64,000 nucleotides of DNA from Leptodactylus fallax (taxonomy: Eukaryota > Chordata > Amphibia > Anura > Leptodactylidae): NCBI GenBank assembly GCA_947044405.1, contig CAMRHE010000036.1, positions 1,240,001-1,304,000 of the forward strand. Reading direction: 5' to 3'. The position numbers and the translations under genes were made by a program. Position 1 is the first letter of the stretch. Each line of letters starts with the position of its first letter. The notes beneath the pieces are model-generated. The model made no database searches and was not told the origin of the DNA. It worked only from the letters and a program-made list of their open reading frames with translations. Positions 23,997-34,317 of the stretch are shown here, one piece after another.

Positions 23997-24777
23997 CTGA
24001 ACAAAGAGCAGCATCACTTACCCAGGTGCAGCAGCCAGATACATACAGTTGTAAGTGGCCAAGCCGTAGCAGGAGGACAGTGGGACTTTATAATAGGGGT
24101 TGTACAGAGGCCATGATTTTTTTCAAGCATTTGCACTTGTAATTTCCTATAACCCTCCCCTAAATTCAGCAGAGAAATGACTATGTACTGTATATGCCGT
24201 TAGCTCAGTTATCAGTTTTGCATATTGGTGGTGGTCCTAACTCCTAGACCCAACAATAGAACCTTTTTGATAAGTCTGAGGGACATGTCAGAACATTATT
24301 TTTTTTATAAAAAAAATTTCTGTTTTTAATTGAGGAATACCAGATACAACCAAGGGTAGTACTTGCATAGCATATAGTTAGTGAGCTGGAAAACCATTAC
24401 AAACTACTATATCACTTTGGTGTTTCAGACAGCAAAAACTATTGAAGCTTACTTTAAAAAAAAAAAAAAACCTACAAATATGCAAGATGTAATATATGTA
24501 ATAAAAATAGCATATATGTGCATAAATACAAAATTTGTTTACACCTCTAAATACTGAAAACACAAGATCATAATATTATGTATGTAATCCCTGAAACAAT
24601 ATGACCTTATGGTTGTGTTTTTTAGAAGATTTTACAGACGATACATGAAGATGCTGTCCAGAACTTTTCTGTATATATCAGAAGCCTCATATAGGCTAAA
24701 GAAAAGACTTGTCCATTGGAGGAGACAGTATTAAAAGATTAGGCTGGATGGGACATAGATGTTATCCATATGTGCTT

Positions 24778-24782
24778 ACCTG
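24778..24782 (-). other. splice donor just after the PHLDA1 stop codon
   Basis: The minus strand reads TTCCAG then GTAAGC, a near-consensus 5' splice site with the intron starting at 24779. It lies 37 bp beyond the stop codon. This matches the 3' UTR intron position I recall for PHLDA family genes. No confirmed acceptor was found. Confidence 0.65.
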
Positions 24783-24816
24783 GAATCCGATGGAAGTGCT
24801 GGTCAGGGTGCTGGGG

Positions 24817-25269
24817 TTATGCAGAGTTGGAGGTGCTCCTGATGCGGTGCCCATGCTGCTGGACCAGGTGCTGTTGCTTTTGCCTGGTGGACTTGACAGC
24901 CAGGATGGCTTGTCTGTTCTTATACTGCACCATCTGCAATGTGATCTCTGCATTCCAGCCCTCCTCCTGTGGACACCGAAAATCGATCTCCCGGCCCTCT
25001 GCCATGACCACTGTGAAATAGACATATTTGCCTTTCCTCTCCACACAGTCCACCGTCTTCATGTTGGAGAAATGCAGCTCCTTGATCCTGGCAGGTTCAG
25101 TAGGAGAGCCAGGCTGCTGCTGCTGCTGCTGGTCCAGCTGTTTGGGTGGAATGAGCAGAAGACCTTCCTCGGTCAGCAGGCACCTCTTCTTCTTCCAGAG
25201 CTGCAGCAAGCCATCGCTCCTCTTCTCCAGAAGTCCTTCCTTCACCACCTTACAGCTGCTCTCCAACAT
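24817..25269 (-). CDS. PHLDA1: pleckstrin homology-like domain family A member 1
   Basis: The 150-residue protein starts at ATG 25269 (MLESSCKVVKEG) and ends TSNSA before TAA at 24819-24817. It is a single PH-like fold. LLEKRSDGLLQLWKKK (residues 13-28) forms the first strands, and a short poly-Q loop follows at 47-52. KELHFSNMKTVDCVERKGKY lies at 63-82, FTVVMAEGREIDF at 85-97, and the C-terminal helix around GWNAEITLQMVQYKN (104-118). Mammalian PHLDA1 is an inducible cytoplasmic and nuclear protein that binds phosphoinositides and modulates apoptosis and receptor signalling. The mammalian protein has a long Pro/Gln/His-rich tail before HGHR-STSNSA. Here the tail is nearly absent, with HGHR directly following HLVQQ. 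The frame stays open upstream to an ATG at 25545, so a longer N-terminus is possible. Confidence 0.93.
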   Translation of the reverse strand: MLESSCKVVKEGLLEKRSDGLLQLWKKKRCLLTEEGLLLIPPKQLDQQQQQQPGSPTEPARIKELHFSNMKTVDCVERKGKYVYFTVVMAEGREIDFRCPQEEGWNAEITLQMVQYKNRQAILAVKSTRQKQQHLVQQHGHRIRSTSNSA

Positions 25270-25545
25270 GCTACTCACTGATGGACCCAAGTGCCAGCCT
25301 ACAAGGGTACAGGATGACTTGAGCAGGGCGATCCAATGCGAGATGAGACTCTGAAAGGGAATCATTAACAGTGAGGCAGTGATAATGCAATGTGCCAGGC
25401 AGTCGGCAACACTGTGGGCAGAGTGTGACGGCAGCAGCTGCAGTCTGCTCTGACTCAATGCTCCTGCTGCTGCTGGTGATTTCCCAGAATATGGCGATTT
25501 CCAGAGGTTAGAAATGAGCGCCACATGCTGGCCAATTTGCGTCAT
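25270..25545 (-). promoter_or_regulatory. PHLDA1 5' leader or N-terminal extension with AP-1-like and CRE-like sites
   Basis: The PHLDA1 frame is open through this interval from ATG 25545, adding 92 codons. Those codons are not recognisably similar to the mammalian extension, so this is more likely the 5' untranslated leader. It contains TGAGTCA (25457-25451, minus strand), a perfect AP-1 site, and TGACGCAA (25544-25537), a CRE/ATF-like site. Such sites would fit an immediate-early, stress-inducible gene. A pyrimidine tract ending CTTTCAG at 25351 could also act as a splice acceptor. Confidence 0.35.
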
Positions 25546-26684
25546 TACTGCCTTTTTTTTTAGGAGGAAGCGCTATACTATCCCAAAACTGTGCAGCTTG
25601 TGAAAAAAACAGCTAATATAATTCCCATGTATGCAAGTAAGAGTTTGTGGGGGTCCTCGGAACTAGAGATATGTGAAGTAGTGATCATGGGGCCTCTGAT
25701 CAGTAATTCCATTACAGTACAATAAATACACCCTCTCCCTCCCAGCCCGAAACTGCTGCTGCTAGCCTAATGTATTCACCTATGCAGCAAATTTCGATAA
25801 TATGCTTGTAGGTTTAATATCCCTGTTTTTCTAATGTCTGCACAAAAGAGCAAACACATAATCTACAACGCTATGTAAAAAAAATATTGCATCCTAGACA
25901 AGCTGACATAAAACATTACATGGCTAAGGAATTCATGCAATGGCCGCTGGGTTATTATATACTCCCAGCAGATCTTCCAGTAATATTTACATTACCTCCA
26001 TTGCATGAATCTCCCTATAAATTCTGCACATAAAGTTTGATGTACAATTTCCACATCCACTTTTATTGGATTACTTTATAGCATGCAGTTAGTGCCAACA
26101 TTGCCAAATATCCGGGCACAGGATAGTAAATTTATTTATTGCAAGTTATAATCTGGCATGCCAGTAACTTCTAACTGACACAATTGTAAATGCGCAGAAC
26201 AATAATACTTCACCTTAGAGAATAGGATGAGTCTTAAACTTTTAATGACAAATGTAACCTTAAGATGGTTTCTGAATCTTAATGGTGTTCTATATATCAA
26301 ATATAGGATGGAGCCTCTTCAAATCCCAACAATGGAATTAAATATAGCACTCCGTTACACATGTAGTAGAGCTAAATTTGTGAATTCACACTGAGATCAT
26401 AATCCATAGTTTCCATAGGACTGCAGGTAAACCTTAAACTATTACAATGCAGCACCAAAGATTTAAGTTGTAGATTCTGCTGCCATACATTTGTATCTGA
26501 ACACCAGCATAAATGACAGACTGAGATACAATTCAGTAAACCCCCACTGATAATATTACACACCACACTGCAGCGGATTGATATTAACAAGTAGTACTGT
26601 ACTGTACATGGAGTTTATTGGGAGGATGTTATGATACTAAATAACATTCCAGAGAATAGATGTGATACTTACTTGGCAAGTAGC
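25546..26684. other. upstream flank of PHLDA1, no recognised feature
   Basis: This non-coding DNA lies 5' of PHLDA1. There is no convincing TATA box at the expected distance. An A-rich stretch borders 25551-25560. The rest looks unique. Confidence 0.4.
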
Positions 26685-26999
26685 TCAATAATGTGTGCTG
26701 TCCCAGCAGGCGGATATATAGATATATAAAATAAATCCTCCAGTAAATAATAGACAGGCTTGTAATAGGGAGCGCAACTCTATCCTGTGTGACTGCAACA
26801 GCTGCAGCCTTGAGCTTTCCCTGGAAAATCTTCCCCTCTGGCTTTTGAAGCAATTCCCGCCCACTGGCAGCAGCAATCCAGAGACATCAGAGCCTGGGAT
26901 GTTGCAAGAAGGGTTCAGCAACAAGCCTGGAAGTGCAGAGGAAGCAGTAGAGGGAGGGAAGACAATAGTAGCCGCACACCATTCATCATTTCTGCACAT
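26685..26999 (-). promoter_or_regulatory. GC-richer island 1.4-1.7 kb upstream of PHLDA1, candidate distal element
   Basis: The segment is richer in G and C than its neighbourhood. On the minus strand it contains GTGGGCGGGAA (Sp1/E2F-like), GGGGAAGATTTTCC (NF-kB-like) and TTTATATATC (TATA-like). An open frame of 104 codons spans it but looks non-coding. It might be an enhancer, an upstream promoter or a 5' exon. There is no direct evidence for any of these. Confidence 0.25.
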
Positions 27000-27607
27000 G
27001 GCTTTATTATTAGATTTCCATAGCGCTCTGTCATTTTTTTCATTGTTCTGTTATCAAACTCAATTTTGGAAAATTAACATGGCAGATTTATGAATGAGTT
27101 ACTTTCTAATACATGTACTGAAAGATTCTTCATTGTTTGCTTATATAAAAAGTCACAATAATGTTTTTAAAGCCTCGATGGGTGAATAGAAAAACTGCTG
27201 CACTCCAAATATCTTGCAGTAATATTTTACAGGTTCATTGCTTGTAGACACATGTGCTTCTTCCATGTGTCAAGATAGTGAGAATCCAGATACACAATGT
27301 ATGACATTTCAGACCTATCTGCACCGCTGTCAAGTCATGTCTGGAAACCAAGACAATCAGATTATATGAATACACATAATGCCATGGGAAGCAGAAAACA
27401 ATAAATATCAATAGGAGATACACATATAAGTGCTGTAGTGTATGCTGTAGTAATAAAGAAAAACTCTGTCCAAAAATATCTCCAGCACTGGCGTAACTAT
27501 CTTTCTGATATCCTTTGGTTGGAAGTCTGTGCATCGTAAATTTATGACCCCGGCTCTCTGGTGAGCTGTCAGAAAGATGAAAATTAACCCTTTCATGGGG
27601 GAAAATA
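27000..27607. other. non-coding DNA without recognised features
   Basis: I see no gene or repeat terminus in this stretch. An open frame of 128 codons on the minus strand at 27235-27621 has no recognisable domain and runs into a MITE, so it is probably chance. Confidence 0.4.
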
Positions 27608-27982
27608 CAGGTGCATCTCAATAAATTAGAATATCTTTGAAACGTTCATTCATTTCAGTAATTCAGTAATACAATCCATAATCAGCGTCTTCCATGACTG
27701 TGTGTCCTACTGAGCCAGACTGAGGGACCATTTAAAGGCTTAGGAAGCCTTGCAGGTGACACACTGAATTTACAATACTGAACTTTTTTACAATATTCTA
27801 ACTTTCTTAGATTTGGGTTTTCATTACCTGTAATCCATAATCAACATTTACAGAAATAAAACACTTGACATAGAACACTCTGTGTGTAAAGAATCTAGAA
27901 AATATAGGAGGTCACTTTTTTAATGTAATTACTGAAAGAAATAAACGTTTCAAAGATATTCTAATTTATTGAGATGCACATG
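27608..27982. mobile_element. Tc1/mariner-type MITE
   Basis: It is 375 bp with inverted ends CAGGTGCATCTCAATAAA and the inverse complement of CATGTGCATCTCAATAAA, extending about 45 bp inward. TA dinucleotides at 27606-27607 and 27983-27984 fit a Tc1/mariner target duplication. The interior encodes nothing. Confidence 0.85.
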
Positions 27983-27984
27983 TA

Positions 27985-28917
27985 TAACAGTTGGTCAGAT
28001 TATAGTTAAAGGGGTTATCAAGATTCCAAAAATGATCTGCAGCTTAATCCAGAGCAGTGCTAAATATTCACTGTTCTCTTTTGCACCCTTTGCTTGGCTT
28101 TATTTTACTCACTGCTCCTTGTATCACTATTCTTTACATGCAGTGAATCTGTGGACAAACTACAGATGCCATGCTGCATCTCCCTGCTCTCAATCTCTGT
28201 GTATCTCTCCCTTCTCCACTCTCCCCTGCAATGAAATCCCAGGTAATAAATCACTTTCACATCTGAGGTCGCATGCTACTGTGATGTTTCATTTGCTAGC
28301 TCACTATACCCTACCCTCCTATGAACAGCAAACAAAGAAATTTGAGGCCTGTTGTTAAAATTTCTCATCCATAGAACATATCCTCTTCATATGTAGGTAC
28401 TGTCCTACAGAGATATCTTCCTTAAGATGCCTGGGATGGGAAGAGGAATAATGTAATAATGAATTAGTGCATGTCACTTTCTGAAAGCCATTGGTCTGTA
28501 AAAAGCCTAGAGCATCCCATTCAGTATAACAACATCCAAAAATTCAACCCTCTGACTGTCAGCTGTATAGGTTAACTGAATATTTTTATTTTTAGGGTGG
28601 GTTCACACTTGCGCCGGAGTCCTTCCGCTGCGAATCCGACTGTAAATCTCGGGAAACTGTATAGATGTGTGACAGGCCCTGACTAGATCACCATAATCAT
28701 TTAGATCAGCAGTCATTGCCTGGGGTGTTGAAGGAACTACGTATGCCACTCACCACACCGCATGTAAATTCCTTCCTCTGCCACAATGAACTAACACTTC
28801 TGTGATTATATGTTAATATTTTTCACATATGACTTACATGCTAACCTTGTGTTTAACATCGAGCTTGGAATCACCAACTTGCATAGTTAACTTTTATTTA
28901 ATAAGTCAGATCCAAAA
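27985..28917. other. non-coding DNA with amphibian-repeat-like blocks
   Basis: GTTAAAGGGGTTATC at 28006-28020 resembles one end of a TTAA-flanked MITE, without a visible partner. GGGTTCACACTTGCG at 28605-28619 resembles the end of the GGGTTCACAC-type MITE seen at 60109. No gene is recognised. Confidence 0.4.
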
Positions 28918-29123
28918 TCTACTGGCTCCTTAGTGTTTTTAAGTAGACTTCCCTATAGAAAAATGGAAAATATCCCCTGTATATATGCAGACACATTACA
29001 ATGTGAAGACAAAATGGACATGCTGCTTCTTCCCTGCCATGACCTTCTATGTTTTTATTGAATTTGTGTACTTAGGGAAAGATCTTAATGTGACAACTGC
29101 CTCAACAAGATGATCCTGTTCCA
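28918..29123 (+). repeat. direct repeat of about 205 bp, first copy
   Basis: The segment recurs at 30674-30883 in the same orientation with moderate divergence. Shared blocks include ATGACCTTCTATGTTTTTAT and ACTGCCTCAACAAGATGATC. The copies are 1.76 kb apart. No inverted ends or target duplications are visible. They may be a local duplication or two members of a dispersed family. Confidence 0.75.
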
Positions 29124-29713
29124 AGATCTACATAATCTTTATAATAATTTCGTACCTGTATTAGTTAAAAAGATTCACACATTAAATATGGCTTCTACCT
29201 ACAGATTATTGCTGTCGAATGGAACAAGAATATATGCAACTGGAACAAGCAATATTATGTTTCTAGTCTGCTCCCATAGACTGCAAAGTAGCTTTCTAAC
29301 AGATTACATTTGTGGCCACTTCTGAGATCCATACCTATTAAACTCAGTCATGGTCACCACAAATAGAGAAGCAAAAGAAAACCTGCAGAGCATGTTTGTT
29401 ATTAAGGGGGTTTTTCCATTGCTATGATACACTATCACTATGATCAGTGAGGGTCCAACCTGTGGGACATCCACTGATTCTTAGAATGCACTGATTCTTT
29501 CACTGCTTTTTCCTCTGCATGGCGGCACTCCCGTCCACAGGACGGTGCACAGATCTGCAGCCAGCCCCAAGTTACTGCAGTACCCGTGCACAGCACAGCC
29601 ACTGTACAAAAAAACTCTTTTAAAATGAATGAGGCAACGAAACAGCCTAGCGCACTCACTGGATGTCAAAGGAATGCACCCCCTATAAATTAAATAAATA
29701 CTACCGTATAAAG

Positions 29714-29920
29714 CAGTGTTTCTCAAACTTTTCAGACTCAGGGCACTCCTGGAGAAAAATAAATTTCCTTGGGGCACCTATACCAAATAATTTTTACAAT
29801 AGGACAAAAAACTTCCCAAGGATGCAGTTAATATTGCTTGAAGGCATGCAGTCAACTTCCCAATCATAGTGTTGCAGTCTCTTGGCAGGTTTTTCAAGGC
29901 ACCCCTGTTGGGAATCACTG
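29714..29920. mobile_element. short hAT-like MITE
   Basis: The left end CAGTGTTTCTCAAACTTTTC and right end GGGAATCACTG resemble the hAT-type ends of dispersed vertebrate elements. GGGCAC near the left end and GGCACCCC near the right end are also partly complementary. The adjacent 8-mers do not match, so no target duplication supports the call. Confidence 0.5.
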
Positions 29921-31486
29921 CATGTATTTTCTAAGAGTCAAGACTATTTCTCATATAGAGAAGAGTACGGCCTTATTGACACAAAGGTAATGCAAAGTGG
30001 TTCTCAAAAATGGCCATTTTTCATGGCCAGTTTGCATCCGTTTTTCATGGATCCTGATATATTTGAGTCCCACACAGTTCACACAGCCTGTTAAAAAAAT
30101 GACGTGAATATGTCCATTGCATTTCATTGATTTTTAGTGCAGCTTTCTGATGGCTGTTAAACAAGTATCATGTGTATAAGGTCTAAATTTTGAATTGTAC
30201 CTTATTGACTTTTAAAAGCAGAACAGAGAATAAGGAATATAAAGCCTTAAAATGAAAAAAGAATGAACACTTAAACCCGCTTAGGACATGAACCACGGTG
30301 CTGTGCTTATTTTAGACAAATAGCATTTCACTATTGTGAAAGACATGGGCTGTAAAGTTGAACATATCTGGCAGAAGTGGCGGATTATGACACATACCCA
30401 GATTTCATTCATTTTTATGAAGGTAAGCATTTAGACTTAAGGATAGTCAAGGTTAACTCTGATAGTGTAGAATGGGTTACGGTCTACTGGTTCAGATGGA
30501 AGAATGTTTTCATCATGCTGATAACACTGATCTATCTGATGTTGTGATACTGCAGTGGTACTGGTGCTGCAGCTACTGCCAGTTGTTTTCTTCTTTTTCC
30601 TTCTTATTTGCAGTGAAGCATTGATGCTACTAGGACCACCTAAATACTCAAGATGTGGTCTCGGAATGCAAACACTACAGGCTCCCTAGTGTTTTTAGGT
30701 TGACTTCCCTATAGCAAAATGAAAAATATCCCCTGTAAATACAGTACACAGACACATTACAATGTGAAGAAAAAACAGCCATGCTGCTCCTTCCCGCCAT
30801 GACCTTCTATGTTTTTATTGAATTTGTGTTCTTAGTCATGGAAAGATCTTAACATGACAACTGCCTCAACAAGATGATCCTGTTGCTCACACAATGGAAT
30901 GAATGGTATCCTTGTCTGCCTGATAATTGTAGCTGTATAATATTATACATAAAATGTCTAGTCATCATCTCATCCTGATATTCCCAGGCTCTGACATACG
31001 TTTTTTGTATTAAGGTAGCAATTTGCAAGTAGGTGTGATCAATCCATGGGAAAATTCATAATAAACAAATAATCTTAGTTACAACCTGTAAGCATTGTTA
31101 TAGTGTTCCTAGTGAAAGGAGAATGTCAGGAGCTCCATCTATGGATCTCTTTAAGAATTTCCAATCCCAATCTAAACTGCATGCAATGTTTTCTCCTGAA
31201 ATAACTTTGTGACAATTTTCATCCACTTTTCTTTACAGGGGACCTTTAGCAATTTTGGCTTGCTAGACATGTGGGTATGAATACTCATCAAAAGGGCTTC
31301 AATGCGCCAAAAATGTGGCAAAATTGTGTTGCATAATTCTGAATCAAAGTAAGCCAAACTTAGACAAGACAATTACACTAGATTTACTATACATCATCAG
31401 TCATTACTGTACTAAAAACTTAATTTTCAATTCTGAACAAAATGAGTAATAGTACAAATCAATGGGAAAATGATAGGTATATTATA
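29921..31486. other. non-coding DNA; contains the second 205-bp direct repeat
   Basis: Apart from 30674-30883 nothing is recognised. Short open frames here show no domain. Confidence 0.4.
30674..30883 (+). repeat. direct repeat of about 205 bp, second copy
   Basis: It matches 28918-29123, with small insertions such as a few extra bases before GGAAAGATCTTAA. The DNA between the copies (29124-30673) is not duplicated. Confidence 0.75.
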
Positions 31487-32545
31487 CCGTGTTTCTCCAA
31501 AAATAAGACCTACCCCGAAAATAAGCCCTAGCTAGATTTTCCAGGTTTTTTGGAGTAGGCTTGAAATATAAGCTCTACTCCAAAAATAAGCCCTAGCTAA
31601 TTTAACCCCTTCCCGACATCTGCCATGCGATTACAGCGGATGCCGGGTCCTTAAAGATGGCGGCCGCTCTACTGCAGAGTGGCTACCATAGCTGCCGTAC
31701 CGGGTCTCCGCGGAGACCTGGAGTTAATGCCCGCGATCAGTGTCTGCCCTGATCATGGGCATTGTTCAGCGTGACCCCCCCCCCCCCTCCTTCCCACCAA
31801 AGTAGCACAACCTGTAGTTAATGCCCGCGATCAGAGTGGACTCTGACCGCGGGCATTGCTAAGTGTGACCTCCTCTCCTCCCGCAGTCCCCAGGGCTACT
31901 ATACTATAGCTACAGTCCCTATAGCCCCCCCAAAGCAGAGCAACTATCCCGGGGCCGGTCCCCACTGGTCCCGTACCTTTCACGTTGCAGGTCGGCTCCC
32001 ACGCGGTGAGATTGCGGGGGCCGACCTGTTCCTTTGACAGCCGTGAGCCTTATGAAGGCTCCCAGGCCTATCATAGGAATATTACTATTGAGGTCCTGCC
32101 TCAATAGTAATGGGATGATTGCAGGTTCAAGCCCCCTAGGAGGGGTTAATAGTAAAAGGAAAAAAAAAAGTAAAAAAATATTAAAAAACAAAACAATAAA
32201 AGTTCAAGCACCCCCCCCACTTTCACTAGAATACATATAAAACTAAAATATTACTGTGAAACACATACACATTAGGAATCCTGTGTCCGAAAACGCCCAC
32301 TCTACAAACTTATAAAAATATTTTACCTCTATAGTGAATGCCGTAGCAGAAAAAAAAAAAATCTAAAGTGCCGAACTGCTGTTTTTTCGCTGTTTCAACT
32401 CTGATAAAAGTTGAAATAAAAAGCGATCAAATGTGTGATTGTTGTTCATGGAAAAAATTAAGACCTACCCTGAAAATAAGCCCTAGCCCTTTTTTCGGAG
32501 CAAAAAATAATATAAGACCCTGTCTTCTTTTCGGAGAAACAATGT
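31487..32545. mobile_element. composite inverted-repeat element with AAAATAAGCCCTAGC ends
   Basis: Both ends carry the TTTCTCC-AAAATAAGAC and GAAAATAAGCCCTAGC motifs, left at about 31490-31610 and right (inverted) at about 32459-32540. I recognise these as a dispersed tetrapod DNA-transposon type. The interior (31610-32450) is a different amphibian repeat, with GC-rich CCGCGATCAG blocks repeated at 31731 and 31826 and C/A runs. The right end contains extra AAGACAGGGTCTTATA not present at the left. No coding frame is seen. Confidence 0.55.
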
Positions 32546-32584
32546 ACCTATATAGGAAACACCAGCATTTCTGTAGGTATAATT

Positions 32585-32888
32585 GCTCTGTCTTGCTAGG
32601 ATTTACAAAAACACAATGGTTTTTCAAATTGCAGCATGACCGCTGCAGAAATTTTTCTGCAATGTGTGGATGGGATTAGCAAGAGTCCCATCCATATTGC
32701 AGGTATTGTAAAACACCACAGTTTTTTGGGACTGTCCTGCTGAATCCAGGACGGTTGGGAGGTATGCAAAAATGATGCAGCCAGATGTTACTTTAAAGTC
32801 TATAGCAAAATAGTGTAACACTTACCAGGTCACCTGGTTAATCTCATTGACCTGGAAAGCTACTGGATGGGGTCTGATACCCTATACT
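32585..32888 (+). repeat. tandem duplication, unit 1 (304 bp)
   Basis: The unit starts GCTCTGTCTTGCTAGG and is repeated immediately at 32889. It includes a shrunken remnant (32728-32766) of the inverted-repeat element that is 581 bp long in unit 2. Flanking sequence on both sides of that element matches unit 2. Confidence 0.85.
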
Positions 32889-33113
32889 GCTCTGTCTTGC
32901 TAGGATTTACAAAAACACAACAGTTTTTCAAATTGCAAAATTGCAGCATGACTGCCGCAGAAATTTTTCTACAATGTGTGGAATGGATTAGCAAGAGTCC
33001 CATCCACATTGCAGGTACTGTAAAACACCACATTTTTTTCTACTTTGGGCCCTAGCCTTAGGCTGGATTCATATGCACGTATGAGTGTATTGCTGCATTT
33101 TTAGCTCAAAAAT

Positions 33114-33694
33114 CATACCTCCCAACTTTCAAAGGACAGAAAGAGGGACTGAATGTGCAGTGAGCTGTGCGTGCCACAACAAATTTAGCCCCACTGGCTG
33201 ACCCAGTTTCATGTTCCCCTCCAGCTACCCCCACAGTTTAATGTCCCCCTCCAGATGCCACCAGTTTAATGTTCCCCTCCAGCTGCCCCCCCCACAGTTT
33301 AATGCCCCCCCTCATCTGCTCTCCACAGTAATGTCCCCCTGCATCTATCCCCAGTTTAATGTCCCCCCTCCAACTGCTTCCACAGTTTAAAGTCCGCCTC
33401 CTGGTAACAAACATAAAAAACCTCATCCCATTCCCTGCTGATCTTCTCGAAGTCTCTGCTCCTGGAGTCTTCAGGGAGCTGCAGGAGTGATGTGAGTGAT
33501 GTCATCACATCACTCCTACTACTCCTGGAGTAGAGATGGGGGCCAAATGGTAAAGCAGGGAGCAAACGGCTCCATACTTTATCATTCTTGTATTCAACTC
33601 ATCTGTGTCCTCTGGAAGACATACAGACCGGACAGTGGGACAGGACCCGAAATTTGGGACTGTCCTGCTGAATCCAGGACTGTTGGGAGGTATG
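33114..33694. mobile_element. MITE with CATACCTCCCAAC ends
   Basis: The 581-bp element starts CATACCTCCCAACTTTC and ends with the inverse complement CAGTCCTGGATT-side GTTGGGAGGTATG. A perfect 7-bp duplication CAAAAAT flanks it (33107-33113 and 33695-33701). It contains the minisatellite at 33200-33415. There is no coding capacity. Confidence 0.75.
33200..33415 (+). repeat. minisatellite, about 28-32-bp period
   Basis: About seven imperfect units of CAGTTTAATGTCCCCCTCC plus AGCTGCCCC lie inside the MITE. Unit length varies through C-run changes and small deletions. Confidence 0.85.
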
Positions 33695-33816
33695 CAAAAA
33701 TGATGCAGCCAGATGTTACTTTAAAGTCTAGAGCAAAATAGTGTAACACTTACCAGGTCACCTGGTTAACCTCATTGACTCGGAAAGCTACTGGATGGGG
33801 TCTGAGGCCCTTTACT

Positions 33817-34317
33817 GCTCTGTCTTTCTGGGCTGCAGGGTGACTGAGCTATGTTCCCAGGCAGCTATAACCCCAAACTCAGGCGCTGCCTGTCTAGAAT
33901 TACTACAGGGGACAGGGATCGCAGATGTGACTGGCTCTACTTCTGTCCCCCTACATGGTGAGTGCTGGATTCTCTCTCCAGCACCTGTCACAGACAGCAA
34001 TGTCAGCTAGTAGACACCGGTGTACAGTAAAGATCCGACACATGGCTCAAACATCAGTTGCAACTGAAGAACACCCTGGCACAGTGAGCTACGAGGTGAC
34101 CACAGTGCCTGTGACTGCCTCAGAAGGTGTTTGGCCTTGTGGATCTCTTAGGTCGGATGATTTGCAGTGGTTCCCCTGTTGCATTGACAACTAGGTAAAC
34201 GGCTGTGCAGCTTAATGTGCCCTACCCCACTTGTGGTGTATTACTATGGAACCTTGCCATCCATGCCTTTGGCCTAACCTGACTGCAACCCCCAACTATC
34301 TCTTACTCCCCAACTTA
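33817..34317. other. non-coding DNA without recognised features
   Basis: This GC-richer interval has short open frames on both strands but no recognisable domain or element end. Confidence 0.4.

Larger units (their letters stand above)
32889..33816 (+). repeat. tandem duplication, unit 2 (928 bp)
   Basis: It is a second copy of 32585-32888 and keeps a longer version of the inserted element at 33114-33694. A third GCTCTGTCTT begins at 33817 but the sequence then diverges. Confidence 0.85.

Noticed and set aside
24709..25281. 190-codon plus-strand frame opposite PHLDA1
   Set aside because: It is the antisense shadow of a conserved PH-domain gene. Its composition is explained by the PHLDA1 codons.
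26629..26999. Upstream coding gene on the minus strand
   Set aside because: There are no domain matches and two overlapping frames of similar quality. It is better described as GC-richer non-coding DNA.
27235..27621. 128-codon minus-strand protein
   Set aside because: There are no recognisable motifs, the frame extends into the end of a MITE, and the AT-rich codon use matches non-coding flanks.
29714..29920. Confident hAT insertion with target duplication
   Set aside because: The ends look right but the flanking 8-mers (GTATAAAG, CATGTATT) do not match, so it was kept only at moderate confidence.
33200..33415. CRISPR-like repeat array
   Set aside because: Units are imperfect, there are no unique spacers of constant length, and it lies in a MITE of a vertebrate genome.
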